A stretch of 64,000 nt of DNA. It comes from Gremmenia infestans. Its lineage: Eukaryota > Ascomycota > Leotiomycetes > Helotiales > Hamatocanthoscyphaceae. The position numbers were made by a program, and so were the translations under genes. This document shows, in pieces, positions 33,103 through 45,606 of the stretch. Where the stretch lies: NCBI GenBank assembly GCA_032629725.1, contig JAFEVB010000002.1, positions 434,001-498,000 of the forward strand, written 5' to 3'. The notes under the pieces are model-generated. The model was not told the DNA's origin. It saw only the letters and a program-made list of their open reading frames with translations, and made no database searches. Within the stretch, counting starts at the first letter, position 1. Each line of letters begins with the position of its first letter.

Positions 33103-34181
33103 TATGCTTGTTCAAGCTCGAAGAAGAGACTGAATGATCGTAGCTGTAGATGAGGATGCGGTTGCCACCGTGGGAGGAAGGTCTGGGGAGTGCCTAATTG
33201 AGGCTTTGGACAGGCTATTGCAGGTCGTGACCTGTACAACACGAGGAGCGGGATCGGGTGATTTTATGACTCGTGTTTTCTTGTCCTTTGTGCCTTGGAT
33301 AGTTGGATGATCCGGAACACCACGAGAGTACATAGATGACTGGGTTCTTTGTCTTTACCGAAGTACAGAGGTACAGAAGTACATATAATACCTAGGTGGA
33401 GGAGATGCGCGATCACAACGGAATATGTCGTATCCTAGATTACGGATAACCAGCACATGGATAAGACTCCTAGTGATAAGAACAGAACACAGCACAGGCA
33501 CTCCCTGAAGAAATATCTCCTCAACAATATATATACGGGCGTAAAGGGCATGTCAGAGGAGTACTGATTACTCACGTCAGACTACCATCAATATTAATAG
33601 ATTTCCCCTCCCATCAGACAATATATACGTGTGAGTAACGCCATTTCAGGGGTGCGTAATCTGGTTATCTTATCGCATTTTGGGCGCGATGATGGAATCG
33701 GTCTGGTGGATTTGTTGGCACCAAGTACCTAATCACCGCAATTACGCCAGTCCACGGGATAGGCGTCGAGTCAAGGATAGAGGTAAGGTAGGTTTACTAT
33801 ATGGTACTTGCTCGTTCTTGTATCACAGGAGAGGCTACTAAGGTACTATGATTTGTCAAGTTCGGTATGTTAAACGGCCTTGATTTGGGCTGACGATATC
33901 ACTTTCTCAGGCATGCTTCTCGAGTAATCATATGGCTCTTGATGAATGTGACTGAAGTATCAGTGCTGATTGTTAGACATACTCACCATCACGTTCGTAG
34001 AATTTTAATACTGTCACGTCACAGGAACTCCAATATCGGTCAAAGTCGTCCAGTTCCTTAGATACAATGTTCAGAAGACCTAATGCCATGAAGACATCTT
34101 GCAATCCAGCCATCGTGAATTAAATCAAATGTACGCCTTTCGTTCTGCAAAATGATTCTTTGTCCTTGCAATACACGACAT
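33103..34181. other. Long intergenic stretch
   Basis: About 1.1 kb. Upstream of the hypothetical gene and downstream of RPL10. Small frames show no domain. Nothing distinctive beyond AT-rich text at 33500-33900. Confidence 0.45.
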
Positions 34182-35190
34182 TTATGCCTCCTGGAAAGCA
34201 GCTGGGAAACGTCTGACGTTGTCTGCCAACTTTCCGTGGTTGCTCAAGAACTGAACATACGCACCATCGACCAAAACCTTTCCAGTAGCCTTCTTCTCCA
34301 TGTATTCTTCGCGGCGGAGAGGAGTGAAGCCCCAGTTCTTAGAGACAATGATCTTTTGGCGACCAGGGAACTTGTATTGTGATCGGCGGAGGGACTCAAG
34401 AGCGTGTGCACGGTCTGCAAGATTATTAAAATTTTGGGTTTGTAACAAACAACGGCTTAACTTACAAGTCTCACGAGTTCGGATACTCAAGATGATTTGA
34501 CCAATGTTGACACGGGCAACGGTTCCGTTGGGCTTACCCCAGGCACCACGCATTCCAGTCTGCAGTCTATCGGCACCGGCACAAGACAACATCTTGTTGA
34601 TACGGACGACGTGGTATGGATGAGGGCGGACACGGAGATGGAAGGACTCCTTTCCGGTGTACTTAACCATGTACCTATAGAATAATAAGCATCTGCCGTT
34701 TCGTCACATTCAAGAAGACGTGGCATGAACCCCGCTTCCGTCATGGAGTACTCACTTGTTGGCGCAAATACGGGCAGCCTCCAAAGCCTCGGAGCTCAGT
34801 TGTTCATACTCGTTGGAGACCAAGTGGATGCAGAGAGGGAACTCGTCGACGGTCGCACGCTTTCGGCCGAGATCGAAGATACGAATCTTGGGGTCTGGAT
34901 GTCGGGGTCAGCGCGGCGAAAATGGATGCTTTCGTGAGTTGACTTACCAGGTACACCACGGTTGAATCGGGACTTGGGGTACGGCTAAAACGTTCAGAAC
35001 GTCAGTTCTTGTTCAATTTTCATGTTCCCCACGTCGCAGAGTCTCAGAACAGAATGGAAGATTGATCCCACAATGATAGTGGCGATCGGTGAATCCATCT
35101 TCCTTCTCTAATCCTCTGCGACGGAAATCAGGTAGGCCTACGCACCTTGTTCTTGCAGTAACGGTAACATCTCGCTGGGCGGCGTGCCAT
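34182..35190 (-). CDS. RPL10: 60S ribosomal protein uL16 (L10)
   Basis: Five-exon gene, start ATG at 35190 (MARRPARCYRYCKNK), with a very small second exon near 34985-34950 (PYPKSRFNRGVP), then DPKIRIFDLGRKRATVDEFP, YMVKYTGKESFHLRVRPHPYH, the conserved loop AGADRLQTGMRGAWGKPNG and ADRAHALESLRRSQYKFPG. Ends VRRFPAAFQEA at 34182. Intron-rich 5' part is typical of fungal ribosomal genes. Role: last-step large-subunit protein at the peptidyl-transferase centre. Next to RPL30 in the same orientation. Intact. Confidence 0.96.
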
Positions 35191-35629
35191 CTTGAATGAT
35201 TTCGAGTTGGCGGGTTCTTTGTTGTTGCGAGATGGAGGGTGAAGTCGAAGCTCTTGAGGAAGATGCGATTTCCAGATTTCAAATCAAGCAAGGGCCAGGA
35301 AGAGTTTAGCGTGTCCTCGCTTACCAATATTTGTTTCGCCCACAAGAATTTTAGCAAAGAAGCCCGGAGCTTTATCTGTCTTCCGACTCCGAAGAGGGCA
35401 GAAGGATCATGTCAAGATGATTCAGAGTAATTCTATGATCCTATAGGCGTATAAAGGGTAGGTTTCACGTAGTTCATAGTCATTGGCATATCATTTTTTT
35501 GAAATCACTTCGCCACTCACTGATCAACCTCTCTCTCAGGACGATAAACATTACCACTCCCCTCACCAAAGTCACACGTAATACCCGTTCGTCTTGGATG
35601 TAGAGGTATCATTCAATATGCTATGAAGG

Positions 35630-35661
35630 ATGCAGAGTATGCAGAATATGCAGAATATGCA
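35630..35661. repeat. 9-bp tandem repeat (TATGCAGAA)
   Basis: About three and a half copies, downstream of the RPL30 stop. Simple slippage repeat. Confidence 0.7.
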
Positions 35662-35788
35662 CACTTGAACCACGATTTATCATTCCATTGCATCCCATAC
35701 CATCCATCCCACTACTTCTGCAATGCGATGTAGAAAGGTTTTAAATGCCAACATCATCCCAATTTTTTTTTGGCCTTCCCTTCCCACC

Positions 35789-36332
35789 CTAAGCAGTCTC
35801 GCCGCTCAAGATATCAGAGTCACCAGCATCCAACACAGCCATGGTGGAGCAACGGAACATCTTACCACAAGCAGTTCCAAGCTCAATCTGTTATGATAGC
35901 AAGTTAGCGAATGTACCCTCCAAAGTCTGACGACTTTTTCTCAGGATACGGTCCCTCGCAGACAAGTCTGGTCTGGTCGCTGGGGAAGAAGGAAATGGAA
36001 TATGTGTGGTACGTACGTTGTTTCCGGCGAAGTGGTGGACGTTGCACTTTGCGAGCATGGCGTAGTACTCGAGTTCACTCTTGCGGAGAGGAGGGGTGTT
36101 GCCGGCGATGATGACGAGCTTGGCCTTGCCAGAGCGGAGGGTCTTGAGGGTTGACTTGTATCCGAGAGTGACTTTACCAGACTTGATCACAAGCTTTGGA
36201 GGAAATGAGCGTTTGTACTTTTCTTATGCGCAGGAAGATGGAGATGAGGATGGAGATAAGAGATGAATTGAATAGACTTACCGCCAGGCGCGAGTTGATA
36301 CCTTCGGCATTCTTCTTCTTAGCTGGGGCCAT
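35789..36332 (-). CDS. RPL30: 60S ribosomal protein eL30
   Basis: Three exons: start ATG at 36332 (MAPAKKKNAEGINSRLA), then LVIKSGKVTLGYKSTLKTLRSG...AKLVIIAGNTPPLRKSELEYYAMLAKCNVHHFAGNN, then IELGTACGKMFRCSTMAVLDAGDSDIL ending at 35789. It is the L7Ae/L30e fold at normal length (~108 aa). Besides its structural role, yeast L30 represses its own splicing by binding a kink-turn in its transcript; the short first exon next to the donor fits that gene structure, but the kink-turn was not modelled here. Confidence 0.96.
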
Positions 36333-37294
36333 CGTTGCGAGTTCAAGATTCTACGGGATCTTGAAAAGTGGTATTCGATTGTTACGCTCCGGCGATGTTG
36401 TGGTTGGGAGATTTTCTTGTGTTAAAAGTTCGCGATCAAGTGTGCGCGGGCTGCGCTAGAATGGAGCTAGTCGTGAACTAGGGAGCGTAAAGGTCACGTG
36501 CCATTTGCGACCTGCACCTCTTCTTGAGAGTCGGGTAAAACAGACTGACCTGGTTGCAGAAGCTCACCAAGGAAACCTTACCTTTCATATATTAACATTT
36601 TTACCTGCAGTGGTTTCCGTAATGGAGTAGACATTAACCCCAATTCAAGAGTTCTCAATCTAAGGGCCCTCCCTCTCTACAGAGAAATCAATTTTACTAT
36701 CGAGAGGATAATTAATCCCTTCCTCACATGCTATAAGGTAGGTAGACGTAGACTTCGCAACATCCGCAACCAATTATTTGAAGAAGCAATCTAAGCCTAT
36801 CCCAGCCAGAAGATGTTTCAATTTCCATGAGACCGGAGATCATGGTGAAATGCAAAAATCCCTAGCCTTAATTCCTGTGATATCAATATTGGCCTGACGT
36901 GAAGCTTTGAGGTTATTTATGCATACGGATTTGGACTACTGCACTGCACACCAGGGATAAATGCAAAGGACAAGTCGCGCGGAAGTCCAGCGCGCAACTC
37001 CAATCAAATGTCAACAGCAACGAGCGAGAATACCAGAATTCTTCATTCACCACCTCGCTGCTGACCAAACACCGCATACACACTACACTGTACATGTTGC
37101 AGCACTCGTTCTTATCTATCTAGTACAGTAACAGTACATTTCTGCATTTCATAAGCCGATTCTACTAGGGCGCAGTCGGTTGCTATTATTACCTTTCAGG
37201 ATCAACCTCCGGATTTAGCTGCGCGAACCCAAATCAAACAACACCACAGCATCATTTTGCTTCACCAGCTGTCTACCTTCTCCATATCGCTACC
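36333..37294. other. Divergent intergenic region, RPL30 / coiled-coil gene
   Basis: About 960 bp between divergent genes. Probably holds ribosomal-protein promoter elements. No ORF with domain features. Confidence 0.5.
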
Positions 37295-39262
37295 ATGAGC
37301 ACAACTACAAAGAAACCACCAGTAGGCACAGCAGGCGGTCGCCGGACCTCCACCGATCCTCCCAACGGACTGCCAGTTCGAAGCCCAGCTACTCGTTCGC
37401 CCGCTCCATCAACATCAACTGCCAACGGAGTCGCGCGCAGTCGCTCAATCAGAGGTGGAGCTTCAGCGCGAGCAGCTATGCAGAGGCCTGGTGCAGGTAC
37501 ATCACACCTCAGTCAGAGCAGCATATCATCTGACGTAGACGATGACGCTCGCGCAGAAACCGTTGCTCTGCTAGACGACCTCAAGGAACGACTGCACAAG
37601 GCTGAGACTGCATCCGAGCAGTTCCAGAAACAGGCTCAAGTTCTCCAATCAAGATTGGACGAAGCTCAGAGCGAGCAAGGCAAGCTTGAGGATCGTCTGC
37701 ATGAGAACGATGAGAAATGGGAGCTGTTGGAGAATGAGAAGCGTGATGCCCTTAGACAGAGGCGAGAGATGGAAAGCATTTATGAGGCCGAGAGAGGCTC
37801 GATGACTAAGGAGAGAGAGGAGATGTCGAATCGGGAGGAGGAGATGCAAACCATCATTCAGAGACTGAAGGATTCCCTGAGCCAGAGATCCAACACTGAT
37901 GATGAATCGAGGTTGTCAAGACGATGTGAGTAGGAAAGCTTCTACGTACATTGCCTATACTAATTTCCCACAGCCAACAATTCCTCCCCAAATCTCGATA
38001 ACGGCCAATTCGCTCCTCCTTCTGGCCTCAATCGCAGCGATTCCCGCAATAACTCAAAGTTGCTTCTCCAGAAAGACCGCCTAATCGAGTCTCTCCGTCT
38101 GGAGCTCGCCGAAGCACAAATCAAGCTGGTTGAATCAGAGAATATGGGTGGTGGCCGCATGCAAGAAGTTGAAAGATTACTTTTGGAAGCCCGCATGACA
38201 AATGCAAGATTGATGGAGGACAACGAGAGCTATCAACTTTTACTATCTGAGAAGACATTGACGGGAGATTTCACAAAGAGTGACTTTATGGGCTCCGCTT
38301 CGAATCAAGATGCGCTGAGCGCTCTAGAGGGCAGATCAGCAGCACCCAGCCTAGCGGATGAGCTATCTGAGGCTGATGATGGGGGAAGCGACAATTACAG
38401 ACGGTTGGAAGGAGAGTTGAAGTCGGCTAAGGACCAGAACAAGGCTTTGACACTCTACATCAACAAGATCATCGAGCGCCTCCTACAACACCAAGACTTC
38501 GAAGCAATCCTAGATCAATCCTCCGACTTCAAGCCCGGAGCTCCCAATACCGAAAAGGCGCTTCCTGCCCCACCCCCAGAACAAGCATCTGGTGCTTCCA
38601 TCCTCCAGCGAGCAAAGTCAGTAGCCATGGGAACCCGGCGACCACGCCCACAGTCACAAACAATTATGGGACCACCAAGCTCCATGCATTCCGCAGTAAG
38701 TGACCCCGACACCGCGCCCAGCATCCCCTTCGGCCTTGGCCGATCCTCCAGCACTCGCAAGACAGATCGTCGCCCTATGAGCGAGCAATACACTGGTGGC
38801 GCCGCCAGCGTCGTGAACCAAATGTACAAAGGCGGCCAAAACTCACCCCCAATCACCGGCCCCCAAACACCGCGACACTCGCAATCCTTCTTCGCGCCCC
38901 CAGCGTCCGGCGGGAACCCCAATGCCGCGCACCGCGTCCCCAGTGCGGGTCAGGTCCCGACGGCGGGCAACTTCCCGGGCATGAAGAGCGAGACAAGCAG
39001 CATGAGCGGTGATTCGGGCGAAGTGTCGACGCCTCCTAGCCTGAGTCCTCCACGCGTTATCCCAGAGAAAGCTACGACATTTGCTGGGAATAAACCAAGG
39101 CCTCTACGGTTGGTGCAGGATCAGACCGAGCGGAAGACGAGCGCGGAAATCGAGGAGCAGAAGGCGAAGAGGGCCAGTTGGATGGGCTGGGCGTTTGGGA
39201 AGAAGGATGAAGCTGCTGCCGCTGGTGGTAATATTGGTTCCGAGGAGGCTATTAAAGAGTAA
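37295..39262 (+). CDS. Coiled-coil protein (fungal 'M protein repeat'-like)
   Basis: Two exons (37295-37927 and from about 37975), joined T|CC to read SRRSNNSSPNLDN. Start MSTTTKKPPVGTAGGRR, a Ser/Pro-rich basic N-terminus (~1-90), then a long heptad-like coiled coil (ALLDDLKERLHKAETASEQF through REEEMQTIIQRLKDSL), a linker, a second coiled coil (KDRLIESLRLELAEAQIK, VERLLLEARMTNARLMEDN) and a disordered Pro/Ser-rich tail ending EEAIKE. About 640 aa. Such proteins are seen across filamentous ascomycetes and may be cytoskeletal or cell-tip scaffolds; function inferred only from architecture. Conserved block LTLYINKIIERLLQHQDFE marks it as a real family. Confidence 0.8.
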
Positions 39263-39834
39263 AGAGTTTATGAATGACGGGGTTGGGTTTTGGGTTGAAT
39301 TGGAAATAGGAATGAATGTCTTGTTGTATTGTATTGGATCGGATTGGATACGATAGATGCATTGTCTTATCTTGTCTTGTCTTGTCTTCTTGTCTTCTCT
39401 TGTTGGGATACCCAGCTACTTTGGCCTGGCGTTCGTTTATTCCTGATGCAAGCAATGAATTCCATAATCTTTCTCCTCGTATTCCAGCGCTCGCTTGCTT
39501 TTTCCCATTGCGGTATTCATGTCCCTCCTAACTCATTCCATCTTCCTTACACTTCTACTTGCACTTCTACTTCCATGTTCACTTACTCCGCCTGCGATCC
39601 TTCCTAGTGGCTGGGCTACGCTGGGTTGCAAGTGAGTTGAACTGAAATGAACGGTCGGTCGTCTGCGCTTGACTCTGGACGCAGGGAACCTGTTGCACGT
39701 GCATGCACGTAGCGACCCAAAGTAGGTAGCTTGGTAGCGACCGAGTTGACGTCCCTACTGCGATACGATTTATTTTCTTTGCGTTTGCGCGTTATTCTCA
39801 AATCCAATGACTGTCTAGGTACCAATGAGTGATC
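39263..39834. other. Intergenic with TTGTC microsatellite
   Basis: Convergent 3' flanks of the coiled-coil gene and the next regulator. A (TTGTC)n-like pyrimidine microsatellite lies at about 39365-39402. No gene. Confidence 0.55.
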
Positions 39835-41631
39835 TCAGCTTATTGCAATATTGACATCCAAATCCACCATGACTTCATGCCACGATATGTCCACAGACCT
39901 ATCCGACTCATCCCTCCGCCTCCACACCTCCCGTACAACTGTTCTCGCATCTGCCGTATTCCCAATCCCAAGCGTTTCCCTTTTATCAAAATACACCTCG
40001 ATTCTTCTTCTTGAATCTGCGTCATCTGCCTCACAAGCTGCAATAAACGCCGGCCACAATATTCCAGACACATTCTGTCGCAGTTCTAATCGTGATATTG
40101 CATCGAGATGCTCTACACTCTGCCGAACAAGATGCTGTACTTTATGTACTGGTAGCTTTTGAAGTGCACGGCTGAAGTACAGGTATGTTGCAGAGTACCA
40201 TAAGCAGGCATAGCGCCACGTCATCTGCTCGAATGTAGAGGAATTTCCTGAGCACGCGGCCTGGATGAGCTCCGGATTGCTGCGGATGATTTTTAACTCG
40301 AGAACATCGAGCACGCTAGTTGGAGGCTTTTGGTCGATATACACCCATTTGTTGATTTGGATAATTGCCTCGAGTATGGGTTGCGAGATGCAGAAAATTT
40401 CATCGAGACAGTAGTCCAAGCTCCCATAAACCTCCATTTCTGAAGTGATCGATAACTCATGTTGCGGGCGGCTCATCTCATCCGGCGGCTTTTGAGAGTC
40501 TTCGATCAGCAGCGAGAGGGGTTCGAGCTCGAGAGCTAGTGACCTGTGAGCGGGACGCAGGGCCTCTACACAGAGGAACATCTGGTATATCATAGAAGAA
40601 CCCCGACTTCTTCTCCAAACGCTCTTCTCCACGCATTGGATCCACGCGCACGCGCCCCGCAAATGCACACGCCAATCCAAAGATTCGCCATTGATAATAC
40701 CGGCTATGATCAGAATGTTTATCGCAGCCAAAACCGTTTCAGGAGATTTTGTTTTGCTATTCCCTGATATGCTACGCATCAAGTATTGTATACTCAGTCG
40801 TAGATGCCTGGCTCCGATGACCCGTCCGCTCTGTGCTACGCGCTGCAGGTTCGCGCGACTTGCGGCTGCGAGCGCGTATATAGCGTGAAGCAGGGAATTG
40901 GAGGCCGGATCTTCAGAGTTGTGGCTAGCGAACATGGCGAGAGGCGTGATGATGGTCAGGAATGGATTGTCTGCGCTAGGTGTTGGTAGCATTAGAGGGC
41001 TGAGAATCGTTAGCCAAAAGTGCATCAGCGGCCGATCTTCTTTGTGTTCTGTTGGGAAAGAGGCGAAGAGTGACGCTTCGAGATGCAGATTGATATCTTC
41101 TGATGTCGAAGAAACACGGTTGATTCGCTCCACCTCCATCCCGGTTTCTTGAAATCCATGGTAGTAAAGTGGTTTCCAATGACCAAGGGCCCTGCTCGGT
41201 GCTTTTGCGCACGACTTCGTCAAGTCTCTACCGCTTCCTTTAGTTTCAATATAGTTGTCGAGTTCTCCGGCTACATGTACTGAAGCAGGAGTGTCGTTTG
41301 ACACAGGGAAAACCCCAAACGGCCCCGCAATGCAACTGCATTCTTGGGGAGCCAAATCCAATCTTTCAATTGCAGAAGAGATGGCGCTTTGGGTCATTGA
41401 TTGGACAGGCTGAAAAAAGTCATTCAGGAGTGACATCCGTTGTAACCCTTTAGACTCCTTACAACCAGGCCATGTCAACCTAGCGCCATAACCCTTGCAA
41501 TGCAGAAATGCACTTTTGCACCTCTGGCAGATCGGTCTCTCCTCATCACACTTTACTCCCCTCGAACGACAAGTCGCACAGCCGGTGAAAGTCTTGGTTC
41601 GTTTATGCTTCATCATGGCAGCATTGCCCAC
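39835..41631 (-). CDS. Zn2Cys6 transcription factor
   Basis: Single-exon 598-aa protein, start at 41631 (MGNAAMMKHKRTKTF); the second in-frame ATG (MMKHKR) is also possible. Zinc cluster C-x2-C-x6-C-x6-C-x2-C-x6-C at ~18-45 (TGCATCRSRGVKC), followed by LTWPGC as in the acriflavine-sensitivity/pathway-regulator subfamily (Fungal_trans_2). The rest contains helical blocks such as LLHAIYALAAASRANLQR and VLAAINILIIAGI, typical of the regulatory domain. It is divergent from a medium-chain reductase gene across 455 bp, so it may control the reductase/permease/pectinase group to its right. Confidence 0.9.
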   Translation of the reverse strand: MGNAAMMKHKRTKTFTGCATCRSRGVKCDEERPICQRCKSAFLHCKGYGARLTWPGCKESKGLQRMSLLNDFFQPVQSMTQSAISSAIERLDLAPQECSCIAGPFGVFPVSNDTPASVHVAGELDNYIETKGSGRDLTKSCAKAPSRALGHWKPLYYHGFQETGMEVERINRVSSTSEDINLHLEASLFASFPTEHKEDRPLMHFWLTILSPLMLPTPSADNPFLTIITPLAMFASHNSEDPASNSLLHAIYALAAASRANLQRVAQSGRVIGARHLRLSIQYLMRSISGNSKTKSPETVLAAINILIIAGIINGESLDWRVHLRGACAWIQCVEKSVWRRSRGSSMIYQMFLCVEALRPAHRSLALELEPLSLLIEDSQKPPDEMSRPQHELSITSEMEVYGSLDYCLDEIFCISQPILEAIIQINKWVYIDQKPPTSVLDVLELKIIRSNPELIQAACSGNSSTFEQMTWRYACLWYSATYLYFSRALQKLPVHKVQHLVRQSVEHLDAISRLELRQNVSGILWPAFIAACEADDADSRRRIEVYFDKRETLGIGNTADARTVVREVWRRRDESDRSVDISWHEVMVDLDVNIAIS

Positions 41632-42086
41632 GCTATGACTGGGTTCACGTAATTCGGTCTAACCGCCTCCGTCTTCGTTACATTACATGGTCCGTAAATG
41701 TGATATGGTGAGGGATGTAACCTTGGCTTTGATACTGAGTAGATTATGTTGTCAGGGTGCCTGTGGTGAGGAATGTGTAAGCAGATCCTGCTTACTCACT
41801 ATTTCCCAAGAAGAAGTAACTCACAGCGATTAGCGGGCCACGCTTATCGTAATTGGTCGAAATCACTCCACTCTTGCTCCCCTATCTGACCTAAGCGACT
41901 AGCATCGTACCACCAGCCAGGTACGAGTGTGGAACTACATCCACCTGATTTATCAGCTATTGATTTTCAAAAGCCTGATGTAAGAAATATATAAATGCGT
42001 CTATGGGTTATATACTTGCTTTTTGAAGATTCAACCAGAGACAATTTACTTTTGCCGTTGTTTCCTAGTTGATCAGTGCTTGAAAA
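41632..42086. promoter_or_regulatory. Divergent promoter, Zn2Cys6 regulator / reductase
   Basis: 455-bp head-to-head region. A TATATAAAT element at about 41988 stands ~95 bp before the reductase ATG. No palindromic CGG pair was recognised by eye. Confidence 0.4.
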
Positions 42087-43318
42087 ATGACTACCAAACA
42101 CCAAAACCGAGGACTAGTGAAGCAGGGAAAAAATGATACCGCAGTCGTCAATCTTCCCTATCCCAAGCTTCGAGACGATTTCATTCAGGTGAAAACTATT
42201 GCTGTAGCACTCAACCCAGCCGATTGGCAAGACTTAGAAGAGCAAGAGCTCAAGCCCGGCTCACCACCCCTCTTGATCGGCTGCGACTTTTCCGGGATCG
42301 TCGAAGCAATTGGAAAAAACGTGAGCAAAGATCTAAAGATAGGAGACCGAGTGATGGGCTTTGCTCATGGCAGTAAGTGCTTGCGATCAATTCAGCGGGG
42401 AAAGGAATGATAATACTAAACTCAAGGCCAGCGAATGTGGATAATCACGAGGACGGCGCTTTCGCGGAACACATCACCGCCAAAGGAGATCTCACTATGC
42501 GTATACCACCTAACTGGAGTTTTGCCGATGCTGCTACTGTACCATGCGGTGTGGGGACCGCTGCACTGGCATTGTATAGGCACCTGGGATTGCCATTGCT
42601 GCCTGAAACTACAGCTGGCAGCCCTTGGATACTCGTATATGGAGGTATTAGTGCGTCTGGATCCATAGCTATTCAATTCGCAAAGCTGTACGTACAAATC
42701 CTACCCCTCTGCTTCGAAAACTAACACTGATCCGTGCAAAGGTCTGGATTGAAGGTTGTAACAACCTGCTCTCCTCGAAACTTTGATTTTGTCCGCGGAC
42801 TTGGTGCAGATGCTGTGTTTGACTACGTAAGTTTGGGTTCCTTACCCCAGGAAAGTCTTGTCTAACATGCTTATTAGCGAGACCCGGAGTGCGCAAACAA
42901 AATCCGAGAACTAACTTCAGACACCCTTACACTGGTCCTAGACACGATCGCGACTTCGGAAACGGCTGAGATCTCGACCCAAGCTATGAGTTCAAGCAAA
43001 GGTGGTATATATTGCAATCTGATGGATGTTGAATCTCCGCGCAAAGATGTAAAGGCGGTTTTCTTCTTGGGTTATACTGGCCTTGGTGAACCCTATACCT
43101 TTCTGGGTGAAAAATGGCCCGTGGTTCCCGAAGATTATGAACTCGTCAAGAAGGTTCTTGCCCTCTCTGAGGGACTTCTTGAGGAGGGGAAGTTCAAACC
43201 ACATCCGGCGGCTGTTCGGCCTGGTGGTCTTGGGGCTATTTTGGGTGGGATGATGGATCTGAAGAATAAAAAGATCAGTGGGGAGAAATTGGTCTATGTT
43301 ATTGGGAAGGAGAATTAG
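42087..43318 (+). CDS. Medium-chain zinc-type alcohol dehydrogenase/enoyl reductase
   Basis: Four exons. Start MTTKHQNRGLVKQGK; GroES-like N-terminal part with LNPADWQDLEE and IGCDFSGIVEAIGKNV, GDRVMGFAHG. After the first intron EDGAFAEHITAKGDLTMRIPP and ATVPCGVGTAALALYRHLGLP, then the Rossmann nucleotide motif WILVYGGISASGSIAIQFAKL (GxxxxG type), VVTTCSPRNFDFVRGLGADAVFDY and LVLDTIATSETAE. Ends GEKLVYVIGKEN. About 345 aa. Catalytic zinc ligands are absent, as in the quinone-oxidoreductase/trans-enoyl-reductase (ToxD-like) branch, so it is most likely an NADPH-dependent enoyl or quinone reductase. Substrate unknown. Confidence 0.88.
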
Positions 43319-43465
43319 TTTTCCTGATTTCATAGAGGTCAAGTAAATCAAAGTCTGTGAACGGTATGTCTCTTATATAACTGACAGCTAAGATGATCTC
43401 GAGAAAATGTTTCTACTGTTTTTATCATTCAAAGGCTAGCACTACCCGGATATGTGTTGGTTTTA

Positions 43466-45123
43466 CTAAACCTTGGTATCCTTGATCTCAGAAGAGGTGA
43501 CATTCTCACTAGTCTCCACCTCCCCATTTTCAAAAACGCCTTCTCCTTTCCCACTGCTTTCCTCGTCAACGGTCCTGTTCTCCAGTCCAACCTCAGTAGT
43601 GGCGAATTTATCGGCTGGGTCTCTGTACGCCGGCACGAAGTTAACACAGATGGCATAACTCCAAGCTGCGACGAAGAAAGCAAGTGGCACGCTCATAGCC
43701 GTAGCAGTAGAGTTGTTGAGGTCGGCTGCTGCACCAAGCAACGGAGGAACACATGCTCCTCCAGATACTCCTCCAACGATGAATCCAGAACCCCGCTTCG
43801 TGTATTTCCCCAGGCCTCGCATACCAAGCGCGACGATTGTGGGGAAGCAGATACTCTCGAAGAAAAGCGTGATATATAGCATCGCCATGCCAGTGTTGCC
43901 TCGTTGTGTGATACTCGGTGCGATGAATATAATGCACATGGTGAGATAAAACAAAAAGACCCAGCGTGGTCGGATATACTTCATGAGAGCAACGCCAAGG
44001 AAGCGACCCGCAGCAAAAGCACCTTGTGCTCCAGCGAGGAGTTTGGCACCCAGTGCCGAGTCGGTGTTGGGTCTCGTTTCGGTTACGTAGTTGATGAAAT
44101 AGGATGCAATTCCTATCTGCGCACCCGTGTAGCAGAACTGAGCAAAGGCGGCGTGAAAGAGGCGGTATTGTTTGTAGAAGGGCTTGTTGTCGGCATTTGC
44201 GTGGGTTTCTTCGGCTTGAAAGGCCATGTCCGCATCTGTAACTTCTGGAATAGGAGAGCTGAAGAAGCAATTAGTAGTTGCGGTTTCAGAAAGCGCAGGA
44301 CTGAATTTCTTACAAATAGAAAAGACCAGCGAGCAAGAATACAAAGATAGCAATGGCGAGATACACCCATTGGACATTCTTCAATGCTGCAGGGTCATCA
44401 GCAGTCTTGGTGAAGAAGACATAAGAGCCAAGAACGGGCGCCACTACTGTTCCGATTCCGTTGAATGCTTGTGAGAGATTAATTCGCATCTCCGCATATC
44501 TCGGTGGACCACAAACTAAATCTCCGTCAACTAACATCTCATTCAAGTGCAGGTCCCAACGTACCAGTGATGTAGGGATTCGCGGCTGTTTCTAACGAGC
44601 CCAGCCCGTTTCCGATGATAAAGATCGCGGCACAGAACCCCCCGAACGACCGATGTAGAATACAAGGCCAGGCAATGAGAGCCCCAATTCCATAGAGACA
44701 TAGTCCCCAGATGAAGACCGGCTTATAGCCATAGTGGCGGAGAATCCAATTCGCGTGTCCTAGGGATGCGAGGGGATATGCACTTTAAGATCACTTATCA
44801 GTATCTAGGTCCACAACATGGTACAGCGCACATACCCAAAATAAGCAGCTTGAAGACCTGATGATCTAGCTCTGGTAATATGAAGCGTGTTCTGAAAATG
44901 TTTGTTTAATGTATCGAGAAGCCCGTACGAGAATCCCTATATTATGAAAGAGTTGGCTTTGAATTCATCGCTACCCAATCGTACTTAAGAGACATACCCA
45001 GAGAAAAAATAAGATTGTAACGAGACACAACGGATATATTGATTCTCTTAGTGTCAGCTGCGCAGCTTGCGTCCTCTCCTTGTCGCTAACTTTCAGGGAG
45101 TGTTTCTTGAAGAATTTAGCCAT
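43466..45123 (-). CDS. MFS permease, FucP (L-fucose/glucose-galactose) type
   Basis: Start ATG at 45123 (MAKFFKKHSLKVSD); the longer upstream frame lacks an ATG. Exons join in frame: LCLVTILFFLW-GFSYGLLDTLNKHFQ, GLQAAYFG-AYPLASLGHANW, the conserved NGLGSLETAANPYITV-CGPPRYAE, INLSQAFNGIGTVVAPVLGSYVFF, then FFSSPIPEVTDADM and SYFINYVTET. Twelve membrane helices overall, ending with the acidic cytosolic tail EIKDTKV at 43466. FucP-family signature NPY follows E-T-A-A, so the call is firm. Role: proton symport of fucose, or of another deoxy- or hexose sugar. Adjacent to a GH28 gene in the same orientation, suggesting uptake of pectin-derived sugars. Confidence 0.9.
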
Positions 45124-45606
45124 CTTGGCGGGTTTAGCTCCAAATGAAGGGCACAAAAAGTCAGGTTCCAGTTCGCTTTCCGAGGTGAGAGGGGATCACA
45201 CGGTATTTAAATGCTACAATAACTGCATTTACCCGTAGGAGTTTCGCGGACAGGGTTGTACAGATTGCGGGGTAAACGACTTGAAATGCTTGCCGTTGTT
45301 GGCAAGTGGGGCTGTGGGAGCATGCAGAACGTTTGAAAAGGAAAGATCCGCGGCAATCAAAGGCGAATCATCAATATCCCGGGGTAGAGCTTGATTCTAG
45401 ACCGTATTCAAGTTGAGAAGCAGTCGCGTGAATTGAAACCGCATGGTGGTGAAATTACGTCAACTATGCGAGGATGATCGCTCACGTGTATTCAAAAAAG
45501 GGGGGAGATCAGGAGCTTGTTGAGGCACAGGCACTGAACCTTCCGTTTTCGAGCTGCTTGAATAATTAATGGTTTTGATGCCAAGCTGCAAGTATGTCCT
45601 CCCCAG
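45124..45606. other. Intergenic, permease promoter / GH28 3' flank
   Basis: 483 bp, no gene. Contains the leader of the permease and the terminator region of GH28. Confidence 0.5.

Noticed and set aside
45124..45156. Longer N-terminus for the FucP-type permease
   Set aside because: The extended frame lacks an ATG; MAKFFKKH at 45123 is the first real start.
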